From Hymenobacter sp. CRA2 (GTDB taxonomy: Bacteria > Bacteroidota > Bacteroidia > Cytophagales > Hymenobacteraceae), in assembly GCF_002007105.1 (NCBI RefSeq), contig NZ_MVBC01000002.1, positions 1 to 64,000 of the forward strand: 64,000 nt of DNA, read 5' to 3'. A program made the position numbers and the translations under genes. Shown piece after piece: positions 35,263-44,800 of the stretch (position 1 is its first letter; each line of letters opens with the position of its first letter). A model generated the notes under the pieces. That model saw only the letters and a list, made by a program, of their open reading frames with translations. It was not told the DNA's origin and ran no database searches.

Positions 35263-36930
35263 TCAGCCCGTTACCTCCGCCAGTTCGATGTCGCGGAGTG
35301 CGGTCTGGGGCGTGAGCCCCTCAACGGCACCGCAAAAATGCACCTGCAGGCCCATTTCGGCTAGCGCAGCGGCTTTGATGCGGCAGGCAGCGTGGGCCTG
35401 GGCTTCGTCGGCGGTGTACACCACCTGGATGTGGTTGGCCTTGTGGCGGGCCATCATCTGGTCGCGCGTCACGCCCTTCAAAGTGGCGTGCATGATGGGC
35501 CACTGCGGGGTCGTTTCCTGCCAGCGGCGCTGGGTTTCGGCTTCGGGCAGCTGCACGGCCTCGCCCACGCCCAGGTCGCAGTGCAGCTGGTTGTCCTGCA
35601 CGTACACCCGGCTCCACACGATGGCGCCCGGCCGGCTCACCCCCTTCAGGCTGCCCCCGCCGAGGCGGAAGTACATAGGAGGCTGCCGCTCGGAGCTGGC
35701 GCCCGCGTAGCCGCCTTCGAAGTGGGCCGGCGGGGCGGCGCCCGAAATCAGGAACACCCACACAAACTCCTCGCCCGCGCCGGTGTCGAAGCTTTGGCCC
35801 CAGCGCAAATCGTGCAGGGTGGTTTCGCCCGAGAGGCCCAGCTCCTGCCAGAGCTGGTAGGTCAGCAGCGCGTCGAGGCCGGCGCACTCGTCCACTTCGT
35901 TGAAGTGCGGCAGGGCCTGACCGGCGTACAGCTCGCGGCCATCAGCGGCGTACACGGGCGGGCGGTCCTGGTTATTCAGCAGGCCTTCCACCAGGTCGGA
36001 GGCGGGCACCAGGTCCTTCAGGCCCTGCTGGTACTGAATGCCGATGGTGGCGCAGCCGAACTCATCGGCGAGGCGCACGGCGGCGATGTACATCTTGCAC
36101 TGCTCCAGGGTCTGGGCCTGGGTCAGCTCGGTGGCCTCGTCGGTGCCCCAGTTGAAGCGCATGCCCTTGGCCAGCAGCCAGTCGAGCACCTGCCGGGCCT
36201 CCTCATCCGAAACGGTGCGCATGGCGGCGTAGAGCGTGGCCTGGCTCAGGCGCTCCTTGAAGAGGCCCGTGGCGTGCAGCAGCTCGTCGGGCACGATGGC
36301 GTTGTACATGCCCATGCAGCCCTCGTCGAACACGCCCATGATGGCCTTGTCCTGACGCAGGCGGCGGCCGAAAGCACGGCCCTGCGCCTCTTCGGCTTCG
36401 GGCAGCTGCACCTGGCTCAGGCTGCGCACGTGGCGTTGGTCCTGCTCGATCTTGCCCGTGGTCAGCCACTGGCGCAGGCCGGTTTCGAAAAATTCGTCGG
36501 TGAAGTCTTCGCTCCAGAGGGTGCTGTAGTTCACGCCGGCCTTGGTAAGGCAGCCGTTGAGGTTGAGCATGCCCACCAGCCCCGGCCACTGCCCGCTCCA
36601 GTTGGCCACCGTCAGGATGGGGCCGCGGTGCGTGGTGAGGCCGGCCAGCACGTGGTGCGAGTACTGCCACACGCTCTCGGCCACGATGAGCGGCTGCTCG
36701 GGGTCGAGGTGGCGAAACACCTCCATGCCCATCTTCTGCGAGTCGATGAAGCCGTGCTGCTTGGCAGGGTCGTAGGCGTGGGCGCGGCGCACCGAGTAGC
36801 CCTGCCGGGCCAGTGCGGCCGTCAGCTGGGCTTCCATAGCGGCCTGGGCGGCCCAGCAGTCCTGGTTGGCGGCCAGGCGCAGGTCGCCGCTGGCGAGAAG
36901 AAGGATTTCGGTGCGGGGGAAAGTTGCCAC
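35263..36930 (-). CDS. L-fucose/L-arabinose isomerase-fold sugar isomerase
   Basis: A 555-residue cytoplasmic protein with the aldose-ketose isomerase fold of fucose and arabinose isomerases. Visible landmarks are [39 protein letters not shown], the metal-ligand type segment [15 protein letters not shown] (Glu/Asp) and [11 protein letters not shown] near the C-terminus. Enzymes of this fold convert L-fucose to L-fuculose and D-arabinose to D-ribulose. It is the first gene of operon D, directly before SusC, so its substrate is probably a sugar released from the same glycan. Identity is by fold-level recognition; a non-fucose substrate is possible. Confidence 0.82.
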   Translation of the reverse strand: MATFPRTEILLLASGDLRLAANQDCWAAQAAMEAQLTAALARQGYSVRRAHAYDPAKQHGFIDSQKMGMEVFRHLDPEQPLIVAESVWQYSHHVLAGLTTHRGPILTVANWSGQWPGLVGMLNLNGCLTKAGVNYSTLWSEDFTDEFFETGLRQWLTTGKIEQDQRHVRSLSQVQLPEAEEAQGRAFGRRLRQDKAIMGVFDEGCMGMYNAIVPDELLHATGLFKERLSQATLYAAMRTVSDEEARQVLDWLLAKGMRFNWGTDEATELTQAQTLEQCKMYIAAVRLADEFGCATIGIQYQQGLKDLVPASDLVEGLLNNQDRPPVYAADGRELYAGQALPHFNEVDECAGLDALLTYQLWQELGLSGETTLHDLRWGQSFDTGAGEEFVWVFLISGAAPPAHFEGGYAGASSERQPPMYFRLGGGSLKGVSRPGAIVWSRVYVQDNQLHCDLGVGEAVQLPEAETQRRWQETTPQWPIMHATLKGVTRDQMMARHKANHIQVVYTADEAQAHAACRIKAAALAEMGLQVHFCGAVEGLTPQTALRDIELAEVTG

Positions 36931-37596
36931 GGCGGGTTAGGTGGTTGAGGGTTGCAGATGCTGTCATCGGCCCCAGCGCCCCAGTCCTGCGAAGAGGCGA
37001 CTAGGGGCGACCGGGGCGGCGTCGGGCCCGGCCATAGCCGCGGCCCAGGAAGCCGCGCGGGCCTCAACAGCAAATATGTAGGCTGCTCTTCCTGGCCTTC
37101 TCCGCGCTATTATCTACTTAGTATAGGATGTTAGCATGCCCGCGCAGGGCCCGGGCCGGCATTATTCCCCTTGCCGGCACCTACCTGCTTACTCACCTGC
37201 TTCACCGGGTTCGATGTGTTTCTGCGGCTGATTCTTCGCCCTCCATGACAGCCTGTTTTTCGGCTCATTTAGTCCTTTCGCGGGCTGTCAGAGGCCTTTA
37301 GCGGACCTGCGAACATGAAGAAAAAATTAAGGAAGCAGTAGTCTACAGGAGAGTAACGGCTTGCACGCCTAATACTTTAGTGAGTACGCACTAACCCAAT
37401 GGCCTTTTCCCTGCCTGGCCAAGGTGCTCGTGCAGCTCCAGGATAATATCCTAGAGTAGGGAGCCGGAGCCGCCGGAGCCCTTCCGCAGTCCTACTTCTT
37501 CGCTTCGAACCCTGCAATTCCGGTGGCCTCACCCGGCGTCCCACTCGCCTGCGGCTCCCGTGCTTCTCTCTCCAAGCCCGCTTACCTCGCATTCCC
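36931..37596. other. 666-bp divergent regulatory region (operon D / AraC gene)
   Basis: This gap divides the only plus-strand regulator from operon D. It contains the candidate operon D promoter and activator site (37071-37133). On the plus strand, TACTTTAG near 37373 is a weak -7 candidate for the AraC gene, which would leave a leader of over 200 bases. No gene or strong hairpin is seen in the rest. Confidence 0.5.
37071..37133 (-). promoter_or_regulatory. Operon D promoter with candidate activator site
   Basis: On the minus strand CATATTTG (37078-37071) resembles the TAnnTTTG -7 element. Exactly 55 nt upstream of its first base begins TAACATCCTATA, similar to the CAAGATTnTAnAAT half-site seen at the same distance in units A and B. 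The GGGGAAAA half is poorly kept here. Confidence 0.45.
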
Positions 37597-38490
37597 ATGA
37601 AAGCTCACTTTCACAAAATTCCGATCAGTTCCCAAAGCTCCTTCAGCATCCGCCACGACGTGAAGCCGAACTTCGGCACCGTTTGGCACTACCACCCCGA
37701 GCTGGAGCTGCACTACGTGATTAAGGGCGAAGGCGTGCGCCTCATCGGCGACAACATCAGCAACTTCTCGGCGGGCGAAATCATCCTGCTGGGCCAGAAC
37801 CTGCCCCACACCTGGCGCTGCCGCGAGGAATACTTTCAGTACGACCCGGACCTGGAAGTCGAGGCCATCGTGATTCAGTTTATGCCCGAGTGCCTGGGCC
37901 GCTACCTGCTGGGCCTGCCCGAGGCCTACCTGGTGCCCAAGCTGTTCGAAAAGGCCAAGAGCGGGCTGCTCATCAACGGTGAGGCGCGCGAGAAGCTGGG
38001 CCCGCTGATGCGCCGCGCCGTGGAAGCCACCGACCTGGACCGCATCATCATCTTCCTCTCCATCCTCAAAATCCTGTCGGAAACGGAGGAGGTCGAGAAC
38101 ATTGCCTCCAAGCACCACGCCTTTACGCAGTCGAACGAGTCGGATGCGCTGCGCATCAACAAGGTGTGCAACTACACGCTCTCGAACTACAAAAACGAAA
38201 TTACGCTGGAAGAGGTAGCCTCGATCAGCAACCTAAGCGTAACCTCGTTCTGCCGCTATTTCAAGCTCATCACGAAGAAGACGTACTACGATTTTCTCAT
38301 CGAAATCCGCATCAGCCAGGCCTGCCGCCTGCTTATCGAGGATAAGCTGCCCACCGAAGTCATTTGCTTCGACTGCGGCTTCAACAACGTATCCAACTTC
38401 TACCGGCACTTCAAGAAAATCACGAAGATGACGCCGCTGGAATACAAGCGCAAGTACCTGCGCGGGTACAAGGAGCTGGTGGCCGCGTAA
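37597..38490 (+). CDS. AraC-family transcriptional regulator
   Basis: A 297-residue regulator. The N-terminal cupin sensor domain has WHYHPELELHYVIKGEGVRL and FSAGEIILLGQNLPHTW. The C-terminal double helix-turn-helix (about 195-290) has ITLEEVASISNLSVTSFCRYFK and ICFDCGFNNVSNFYRHFKKI, with the usual TPLEYKRKY. It is the only plus-strand protein gene outside the right-end element and is transcribed divergently from operon D. It is the best local candidate for the activator of the four pectin units. The ligand is unknown but the cupin fold suggests a sugar. Confidence 0.93.
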   Translation: MKAHFHKIPISSQSSFSIRHDVKPNFGTVWHYHPELELHYVIKGEGVRLIGDNISNFSAGEIILLGQNLPHTWRCREEYFQYDPDLEVEAIVIQFMPECLGRYLLGLPEAYLVPKLFEKAKSGLLINGEAREKLGPLMRRAVEATDLDRIIIFLSILKILSETEEVENIASKHHAFTQSNESDALRINKVCNYTLSNYKNEITLEEVASISNLSVTSFCRYFKLITKKTYYDFLIEIRISQACRLLIEDKLPTEVICFDCGFNNVSNFYRHFKKITKMTPLEYKRKYLRGYKELVAA

Positions 38491-38843
38491 GCCTCCTCTG
38501 CATTCCGTCGTAAGATACAGAAGCCAAGCGTCAACAACAGCGGCAGCACTGGCTGTCATGGCGAGCAACGCGAAGCAACCGCAGGAAGGCGTAAGCCAAT
38601 CCTTCCTCTCGCGGCACGACGGTTAAACACGCGCCAACTGAAAACGGCACCGCCCGAAACCTGAGTTGCTGGTTTCGGGCGGTGCCGTTTTTGGGTAACA
38701 CGGAATCTAGCGGCGGTGCTACTGCAGGAAAGATTGCCGCGCTTCGCTCGCCATGACGGCTGGTGCTACGTCCTAGCCTGAAATCGTTCGGCTCCCCCTC
38801 TCCTGTTCGGAGAGGGGGCCGGGGGTGAGGCGCACACGACGCG
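38491..38843. other. Convergent intergenic region with terminator and repeats
   Basis: Lies between the 3' ends of the AraC gene and the aldolase gene. It holds an inverted pair of the TGTCATGGCGAGC type (about 38555-38580 and 38734-38756), a strong terminator (38641-38691), and a single copy of the DUF559-unit end (38790-38848). No gene is seen. Confidence 0.6.
38641..38691. terminator. Bidirectional intrinsic terminator
   Basis: A perfect 21-bp stem (38641-38661 with 38671-38691) of AAAACGGCACCGCCCGAAAC type, 9-nt loop, flanked by A and T runs on both sides. It serves the convergent AraC and aldolase genes. Confidence 0.85.
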
Positions 38844-38848
38844 CTACG
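38790..38848. repeat. Single copy of the DUF559-unit inverted end
   Basis: GGCTCCCCCTCTCC, then TTCGGAGAGGGGGCC and TGAGGCGCACACGA, matching 20626-20685 with three or four differences and one missing G. It runs over the stop codon of the aldolase gene at 38844-38846. Confidence 0.75.
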
Positions 38849-39770
38849 CCGCCCACTCCAGCTCCTTGCGCAGGTTGCTGTAGTCGAGGCAGAGGGTTTC
38901 GACGCCCTTGCGCACGCTGCTGGACAGGGTACCCACTTTGCGGCGGGTGAAGGTGGAAATGTCGATGCCGCGCTGCTTAAGCGAGTACTTGGCCACGATG
39001 GGGTACACGTTGTGCATCACATTCATGTTGCGCACGAAGAAGCGCTGCACCTCCGCCACCTCGGCCGTCAGGTAGGGGTTGTCGTAGTTGTTGCACAGCC
39101 ACACGATCAGCTCGGGGAAGAAATTGCCCTGAATGCAGGACAGCCCGGCCGCCCCGGCGCGTAAGGATTCCACCGCGTGCACCATGTAGGCGTCGTAGAG
39201 GCCAAAGTTGTGGCCTTCCACGGCGGCCAGCTTTTCCCGAATCTGATTGATATCGAGGCAAGTATCCTTGTGGTAAATGACGCGGCCGGTGCCCACAAAC
39301 TCGCGCAGCTGCTCGGCCGAGAGCAGGCGTTTGTAGGGCTCGGGGCACTCGTAGAAGCCCATTGGGATGCCCGCGGTCCAGTCGAGCAGGCGCATCACCC
39401 GCTCGTTGAACACCGCGTCGGACTCCTGCTCGGTGGCCAGCAGACCGGTAATGGCAATGACGGCCTCGGTGCCCGCTTCGTACACTTTCTTAACGAAATC
39501 GGCCTGCTCCACCAGCGTGCCGGCAAAGGTGCCGGTGGCCACCACGGGCACCGCGCCGTCGACCACGTCCACCACGTGGCGGATGGTTTGCAGGCGCTCC
39601 TCGGCGCTGAGCTCGAACATCTCGCTCGAGAGGCAGTTGGCAAACAAACCGGCGGCGCCGGCCTTTAAGTACAACTCCGTCAGGCGCGTAAGCGCCGGGT
39701 AATCGACTTGCCCGTCGCTCTGAAAAGGCGTGAGCATAACCGGGATAAATCCCTTGCGCGATTTTTCCAT
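38844..39770 (-). CDS. DapA/N-acetylneuraminate lyase-superfamily aldolase
   Basis: A 308-residue cytoplasmic TIM-barrel aldolase of the class I pyruvate-dependent type. KGFIPVMLTPFQSDGQVDY opens the barrel, MGFYECPEPYKR carries the catalytic Tyr, and RVIYHKDTCLD the Schiff-base Lys. Related enzymes split N-acetylneuraminate, KDG and other 2-keto-3-deoxy acids into pyruvate and an aldehyde. It follows a symporter gene in unit A. In an RG-II setting, Kdo or Dha, both 2-keto-3-deoxy acids of the glycan, are attractive substrates; KDG from galacturonate is the alternative. Confidence 0.85.
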   Translation of the reverse strand: MEKSRKGFIPVMLTPFQSDGQVDYPALTRLTELYLKAGAAGLFANCLSSEMFELSAEERLQTIRHVVDVVDGAVPVVATGTFAGTLVEQADFVKKVYEAGTEAVIAITGLLATEQESDAVFNERVMRLLDWTAGIPMGFYECPEPYKRLLSAEQLREFVGTGRVIYHKDTCLDINQIREKLAAVEGHNFGLYDAYMVHAVESLRAGAAGLSCIQGNFFPELIVWLCNNYDNPYLTAEVAEVQRFFVRNMNVMHNVYPIVAKYSLKQRGIDISTFTRRKVGTLSSSVRKGVETLCLDYSNLRKELEWAA

Positions 39771-39846
39771 TTCCTTGAGTCCAGTCTTATGAGGGTCGGC
39801 CAGCGTTGTGGAGCCGGCCGGGTTGGGGTATAGCGGGGTTGGCCGC

Positions 39847-41442
39847 CTAGACCACCGAATGGTGGGCTGGCGCCGGAGTTTCTTGGGAAGATTTGTTGCG
39901 GCGCAGCTTGCTTAACAGCAGGCCCACTAGGAAAATCGTGAGCGTACCCACGACGATAATCATGCTCTTGTGCAGGGGGTTACGGAACGCAGTCAGCTCG
40001 TCGGGCAGCTTGCCGGAGAAAGTCATCCACAGAATCACCAGCACGCCGATGATGGTGGCGGTCAGGGCCTCCGCGTTGCCGGTCTGCCGCCCGATGACGC
40101 CGAGCAGGAACAGCCCCAGCATACCGGCGGCGAAGATGCCCGACAGTTCCCACCACACGTCCAGCACGCTCTTCACGCCTATCATGGCAATGCCCACGCC
40201 CATGCCGGCTAGACCGACCACTACGGTGCCGATATGCAGCAGGCGCAGCATGCCGCGGCCGTCAAGGTCGGGGCGGAAGTAGCGCTGGTAGATATCGGCG
40301 GTGAAGACGGTGGCCGAGGCGTTCATGCCCGAGCTGATGGTGCTCATGGCCGCCGACAGAATGGCCGACACAATCAGCCCGACGAAGCCCGCCGGAATCT
40401 TGGTGACCATGAAGTGCGGCATCACCTTGTCGCCGTAGTCGGCCGGGGCCAGCTGGGCGGCGGCTTGGCTGATCTGGGCCGCCGTGGCGGTCAGGGGCAG
40501 CTTTTCGGCGGCCACTTTTAGCTTCACGGCCTCAATCAGCTCGGGGTGCACCTGGTAGTAGGCAAACAGCGCCGAGCCGATAACGAAAAAGAGCAGCGAA
40601 GCCGGCAAATACAGCCACACGCACAGCCAGATGGACTTGGAAGCCTGCTGGGCCGACGCTGCCGTGTGGTAGCGCTGCACGTAGTTCTGGTCGACGCCGA
40701 AGTTGTTCAGGTTGATGAAGAAGCCGTAGAGCAGCACCACCCAGAAGGTCGATTGGGTGAAATCAGGCGCGAAACCGCCCAGGCTGAACTTGTCGTGCTG
40801 CTCGCCGATGCGCATCACCGCGCTCATGCCGCCCGGCAGGTTGTCGACCACCAGATACAGGATGAGCAAGGCGCCGAAGGTCTTGATGACGCCCTGCACC
40901 ACTTCCGTCCAGATAACGGCTTCGATGCCACCGAGCACGGTGTAAACGATGATGCAGATGCCCGTGACTAGCATAATCAGCTCCATCGAGAAGCCCGTGA
41001 GGGCCTGCAACGTCAGCGCGATGCCGAAGAAGATGGACCCGATGCGCGCCAGCTGCGTGAGCAGAAAGCAGATAACGGCGTAGGTGCGGGCCCAGCTGCC
41101 GAAGCGGTGCTCCAAATGCGTGTAGGCCGATATTTCGCCGGTGCTACGGTAAAATGGTACAAAGTAGCGGGCCGCCACCCAGGCCGCCAGCGGCATGGAA
41201 ATGCTAAAAACAAAGGCGTTCCAGTTGGTACCAAATGCCTTGCCGGGTACGCCCAGAAAGGTGTTGCTGCTCAGAAACGTCGCGTAGATGGACAGGCCGA
41301 TGGCCCAGCCCGGAATCAGACCCGAAGCGCTGGAATACTGCTCCGGATTGACGTTGCGGCGGGAAAAATACACTCCCACGGCCACCATACCTACCAGGTA
41401 CAGGGCAATGATGACGAGGTCGAGGACGCGCAGATTGCTCAT
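39847..41442 (-). CDS. Sodium/solute symporter (SSS family)
   Basis: A 531-residue inner-membrane symporter. Helices span the length, with NPEQYSSASGLIPGWAIGLSIYATFLSSN near the start and GLIVSAILSAAMSTISSGMNASATVF in the typical SSS sodium-site region, then a basic C-terminus. It differs clearly from the symporter at 482. It is co-oriented with the aldolase gene 76 bp downstream, so it likely brings in the aldolase's acid sugar. Its own promoter lies at 41503-41565. Confidence 0.92.
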   Translation of the reverse strand: MSNLRVLDLVIIALYLVGMVAVGVYFSRRNVNPEQYSSASGLIPGWAIGLSIYATFLSSNTFLGVPGKAFGTNWNAFVFSISMPLAAWVAARYFVPFYRSTGEISAYTHLEHRFGSWARTYAVICFLLTQLARIGSIFFGIALTLQALTGFSMELIMLVTGICIIVYTVLGGIEAVIWTEVVQGVIKTFGALLILYLVVDNLPGGMSAVMRIGEQHDKFSLGGFAPDFTQSTFWVVLLYGFFINLNNFGVDQNYVQRYHTAASAQQASKSIWLCVWLYLPASLLFFVIGSALFAYYQVHPELIEAVKLKVAAEKLPLTATAAQISQAAAQLAPADYGDKVMPHFMVTKIPAGFVGLIVSAILSAAMSTISSGMNASATVFTADIYQRYFRPDLDGRGMLRLLHIGTVVVGLAGMGVGIAMIGVKSVLDVWWELSGIFAAGMLGLFLLGVIGRQTGNAEALTATIIGVLVILWMTFSGKLPDELTAFRNPLHKSMIIVVGTLTIFLVGLLLSKLRRNKSSQETPAPAHHSVV

Positions 41443-41851
41443 AATACAAGTTTGGGCAAAATGCCGCGAATCGGCGCTGAACGGGGTGCTTGGTGACTGT
41501 TACAAATCTAGGTTCGCCCTGAGCCCCTGCCGTGTATGATTTTCCCCGAGTATTGTAGAATCTTGCCCTGAGCTTTTTTAAGCTGCGCGCCTACTATCGA
41601 TGCTGACCAAGCAGCCCGCAATAAGTCACCTGTCATCCTAAGCCTTAACGAACCGAAGGTCGATGTAGTCAAGAACCTGCCTCCCACCCCGCACCGCTGC
41701 TAGTGCCGACGCTGCCCCAATGGAACGTCTAAGCTCAGTCACCAGCCCCTGTGATTGGTGTTGGCAGCTGCACTTAGTCGCTGCTGCAAGGTGCGAGGCA
41801 GGTTCTTTGCTCTGCTCAGGATGAGAGTACCGCAACAGGTTCAACGATTGG
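41443..41851. other. Intergenic region with unit A promoter and a palindrome
   Basis: Besides the promoter at 41503-41565 this gap holds an imperfect palindrome at about 41630-41826: AGAACCTGCCTC on the left against GAGGCAGGTTCT on the right, with outer TCATCCTAAG and CTCAGGATGA. No gene is seen. Confidence 0.55.
41503..41565 (-). promoter_or_regulatory. Unit A promoter and activator site
   Basis: On the minus strand TAGATTTG (41510-41503) fits TAnnTTTG exactly. Starting 55 nt upstream of its first base is CAAGATTCTACAAT, then GGGGAAAA ending 29 nt before the -7. The same arrangement, base for base in spacing, occurs at 54793-54855. Confidence 0.7.
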
Positions 41852-44800
41852 CTACTGCACGTCCAGCCCCGACACGCTCAGGCCGGCCGCGTCGGTGGCG
41901 GTGAGCTTGATGCGGTAGCTGCCGGCGTTAATCATCGTGCCGGTGGAGGAAGCCAGGTAATTCCACTTGCCGGGCTTGGAGGGTACAAACTCCACCGTTT
42001 CTTCGCGCAGCAGCGTGCCGTCGGCGGCCGATACCGTGAGCTTGCCGGTGAGCGGACGCGTGAGCGTATTGGCGTAGCGCACCGTGAGCGAGTACACGTC
42101 GGCCACGCCGGTCTGAATGGTCCATTCCACGGCAGCGCCGGCAGCTTCCTTGAAGGTCACGCTTTCCTTGCCGTTCACCGTTTCGCGCACCAGCCCGGAG
42201 CCGCTGAGCTTGGCCGCCGCGGGCTTGTAGCCGGTAACAGCTTTCAGGTCGTAGGCGGGCTCAATGTTGCTGGCTCGGCCCACGGCCACCAGGTACGGGT
42301 TGACACTGCCCGGTGGATCGGCGCCGAGCGTAACCGTGGCGCCGGCCGCGAAGCGGCGGCGGTACATGCGGAATGCCTGCGGGCCCGCTTGGTTAATACC
42401 GAGCGTGGTTTTGGTGTCTTCGTAGTCCTTAAGCCAGTCGGGGCGAGCCGTTTGACGCGCCTCGATACCGACGTACACGTCAGCGGCCGTCGTCACCTGA
42501 AAGGTCACTGGAGTTGCCGACGAGACGGGTTTGACCGGGCGGCGCAGCCATTCGGCACCAAACAAGGCCGAGGGCAGGGCGCTGACCGTGGCGGGGGCGT
42601 CGGAGTACGGCTGCAGGCCGGTGTCGAGCCAGGTCTGGGCCGACCACTGACCGCCGTTTTTCGGGTCTCTGACACTCAGATTGCCGACAACGGCCGGCGC
42701 AGCCGGCGCCGGCTTGAGGCCGGCGTCCGCGCTGGCCACGGCAATAGCTGAAATCAGCGCCTGCCCGGAAGCCACGTTCGGGAAGGACACAACCAGTTCC
42801 CCGCCCGTCACGCGGGCCTTCACGGTCTTTTTCAGGGCGCCGTCGTGGCCGGATTCGCGCCAGATGTCTAGGTCCTTGATGACCGTTTCGCCGTTGATGG
42901 CCACGTCGAAGAGGCGCCAGCCGGCGCAGTCCAGCCCGCCGCCGGTGCCTAGCCAGGGCTCGGTGAAGTACAGCTCCACCTGGTACTCGCCGTCGGGCAC
43001 GGGGAAGGCGTAGCGCAGCTTGTCGCGGCCGTAGCAGAAGCTCTGGAACAGCGGCCAGTCGGTAGTGCCTTTGATGGGGTCGAAAGTGCGGCGCTGGCTG
43101 GCGAAGAAGGGCGCGAGGCCGGGAAAGTCCCGGGTCCACGATTCCGAGCCCCAGGTGCCGGGGCCCGAACGGGGCTGGTCGGCTGCCCAGCGCGAGCCGT
43201 GCTGGTCCACGTAATCCGGGCCGCCGCAGTTGACGCGGTAGAGGTAGTTCAGGCCGGCTTGCGGGGCCGTCAGCGGCTGGGCGCCGGCCCGCAGCTTGTC
43301 GAAGTTCGGGGCCTGGGGCAGGTGATGTAGTACAATCAGGTCACGCGCTACGGGTTTGCCAGCCACGTAGCCCACCGCCTGCAGCACGTTGTAGCGCACG
43401 TCCACGCCGTCCCACTGAAAGTGCGTGCCGAAAGCGCCGCGCTGTTTGCGGCCCAGCGACACGGCGTCTACGTCGTTGAATAGCTCTACTTCGTCGCAGT
43501 TGGAGTACACGATCAGGCTGTCCTGGCGGCCGGGCTTAAGCCACCGGTCGGGCCAGGTGTGCGAAGCCAGGTACACCATCGGCTCCGTCGCCTTGGGTGC
43601 GTAGTGCGAGCGGAACATGTAGAACGCGTCCGTGGGCTCCTCCCAGGGCGTGAGCAGGCCCTTGTAGTTCACCGGCCCGATGCGGTCCAGCTCGCGCTGC
43701 CCCTCCCCGCCCTGCACGCGGCCGGGGTTGTCGTGCGAGGTCAGCAGCCAGAAAAAGTGGCCGGCGGTGCGGTCCTTAGCCGATTCCGCGAGGCGCACTT
43801 TCAGCTGCATGAGCTGAGCAAACCGGTCTTCGCTAAACGGGCCGCTGTTGATGGCCGGCGGGCCAGTGCGGTGCAAATCGAGCGTGCGCCAAGCGCCGTA
43901 CTCGCCGATGAGCACCTGCCGCTCCACGTCGGCGGCGTAGAGGTTCGGGTCGCCGCCGTAGGTGCCGGTCCAGTTCTGGGGCACGTCCCAGTCGGTGCCC
44001 TGCCCGCCGTTGCAGGTCGTGACCTTCCGTTCGCGCGAGGCCGTGGGGTCGAGCTGCCGGATGAGGGCGGTGCACTCCCGGGCGAAATCGGCGGGCAAGG
44101 TGCTTTCGTTTTCGAGGCCCCAGAGCACCACCGAGGGCGAGTTACGCCGCTCCTTGATCCAGTCGACGAGCAGGGTTTTGAAGTTCTGGCGGAAGGCGGG
44201 CGTGTCGTACCAGACGTGCGCCGCCATCTGCGGCCACCACAGCCAGCCCAAGGAGTCCCAGTTGGCCTGGTAGCGCAGGTTGTGGGGCTGGTGCGCGTCG
44301 CGGAAGGCGTTGAAGCCAGCGGCTTTCATCTGCCCCACGCGGGAGCGAATCTGCTCGGCCGAAAACGCGTGGCTCTGGCCCAGCAGGTGCTCGTACTCGG
44401 CAATACCGTTGATAAACACCGGCTTGCCGTTAAGCAGAAACTGCTTCTGCCCGGCCGCCGCGGCCTTGCCAATCGGCCAGCTGATCCAGCGGATGCCGTA
44501 GGTCGTAGTTTGCTCGTCCAGGGGCTTTTTGCCAGCGCTGATGCGCGTAACCAGGCGGTACAGGTACGGGTCCTGCAACGACCACAAATGCGGCTGCTTC
44601 AGCGGCGGCAGCTGCTGAAGCAGCTCGGCCGAGGCGCCGGCGGCCAGCTTCTGCTTGCCTTTGACCTCAGCTACTACCCTACCCCGCCGGTCCAGCAGTT
44701 GGTTGAGCACCGTGAGCGTCTGGGCTTTGGCGCCGTAGTTTTTCAGCTCGGTGGTCACGTTGAGTTGGGCCGCTTGGGCCGTCAGCGTGGAATCAGCCCA

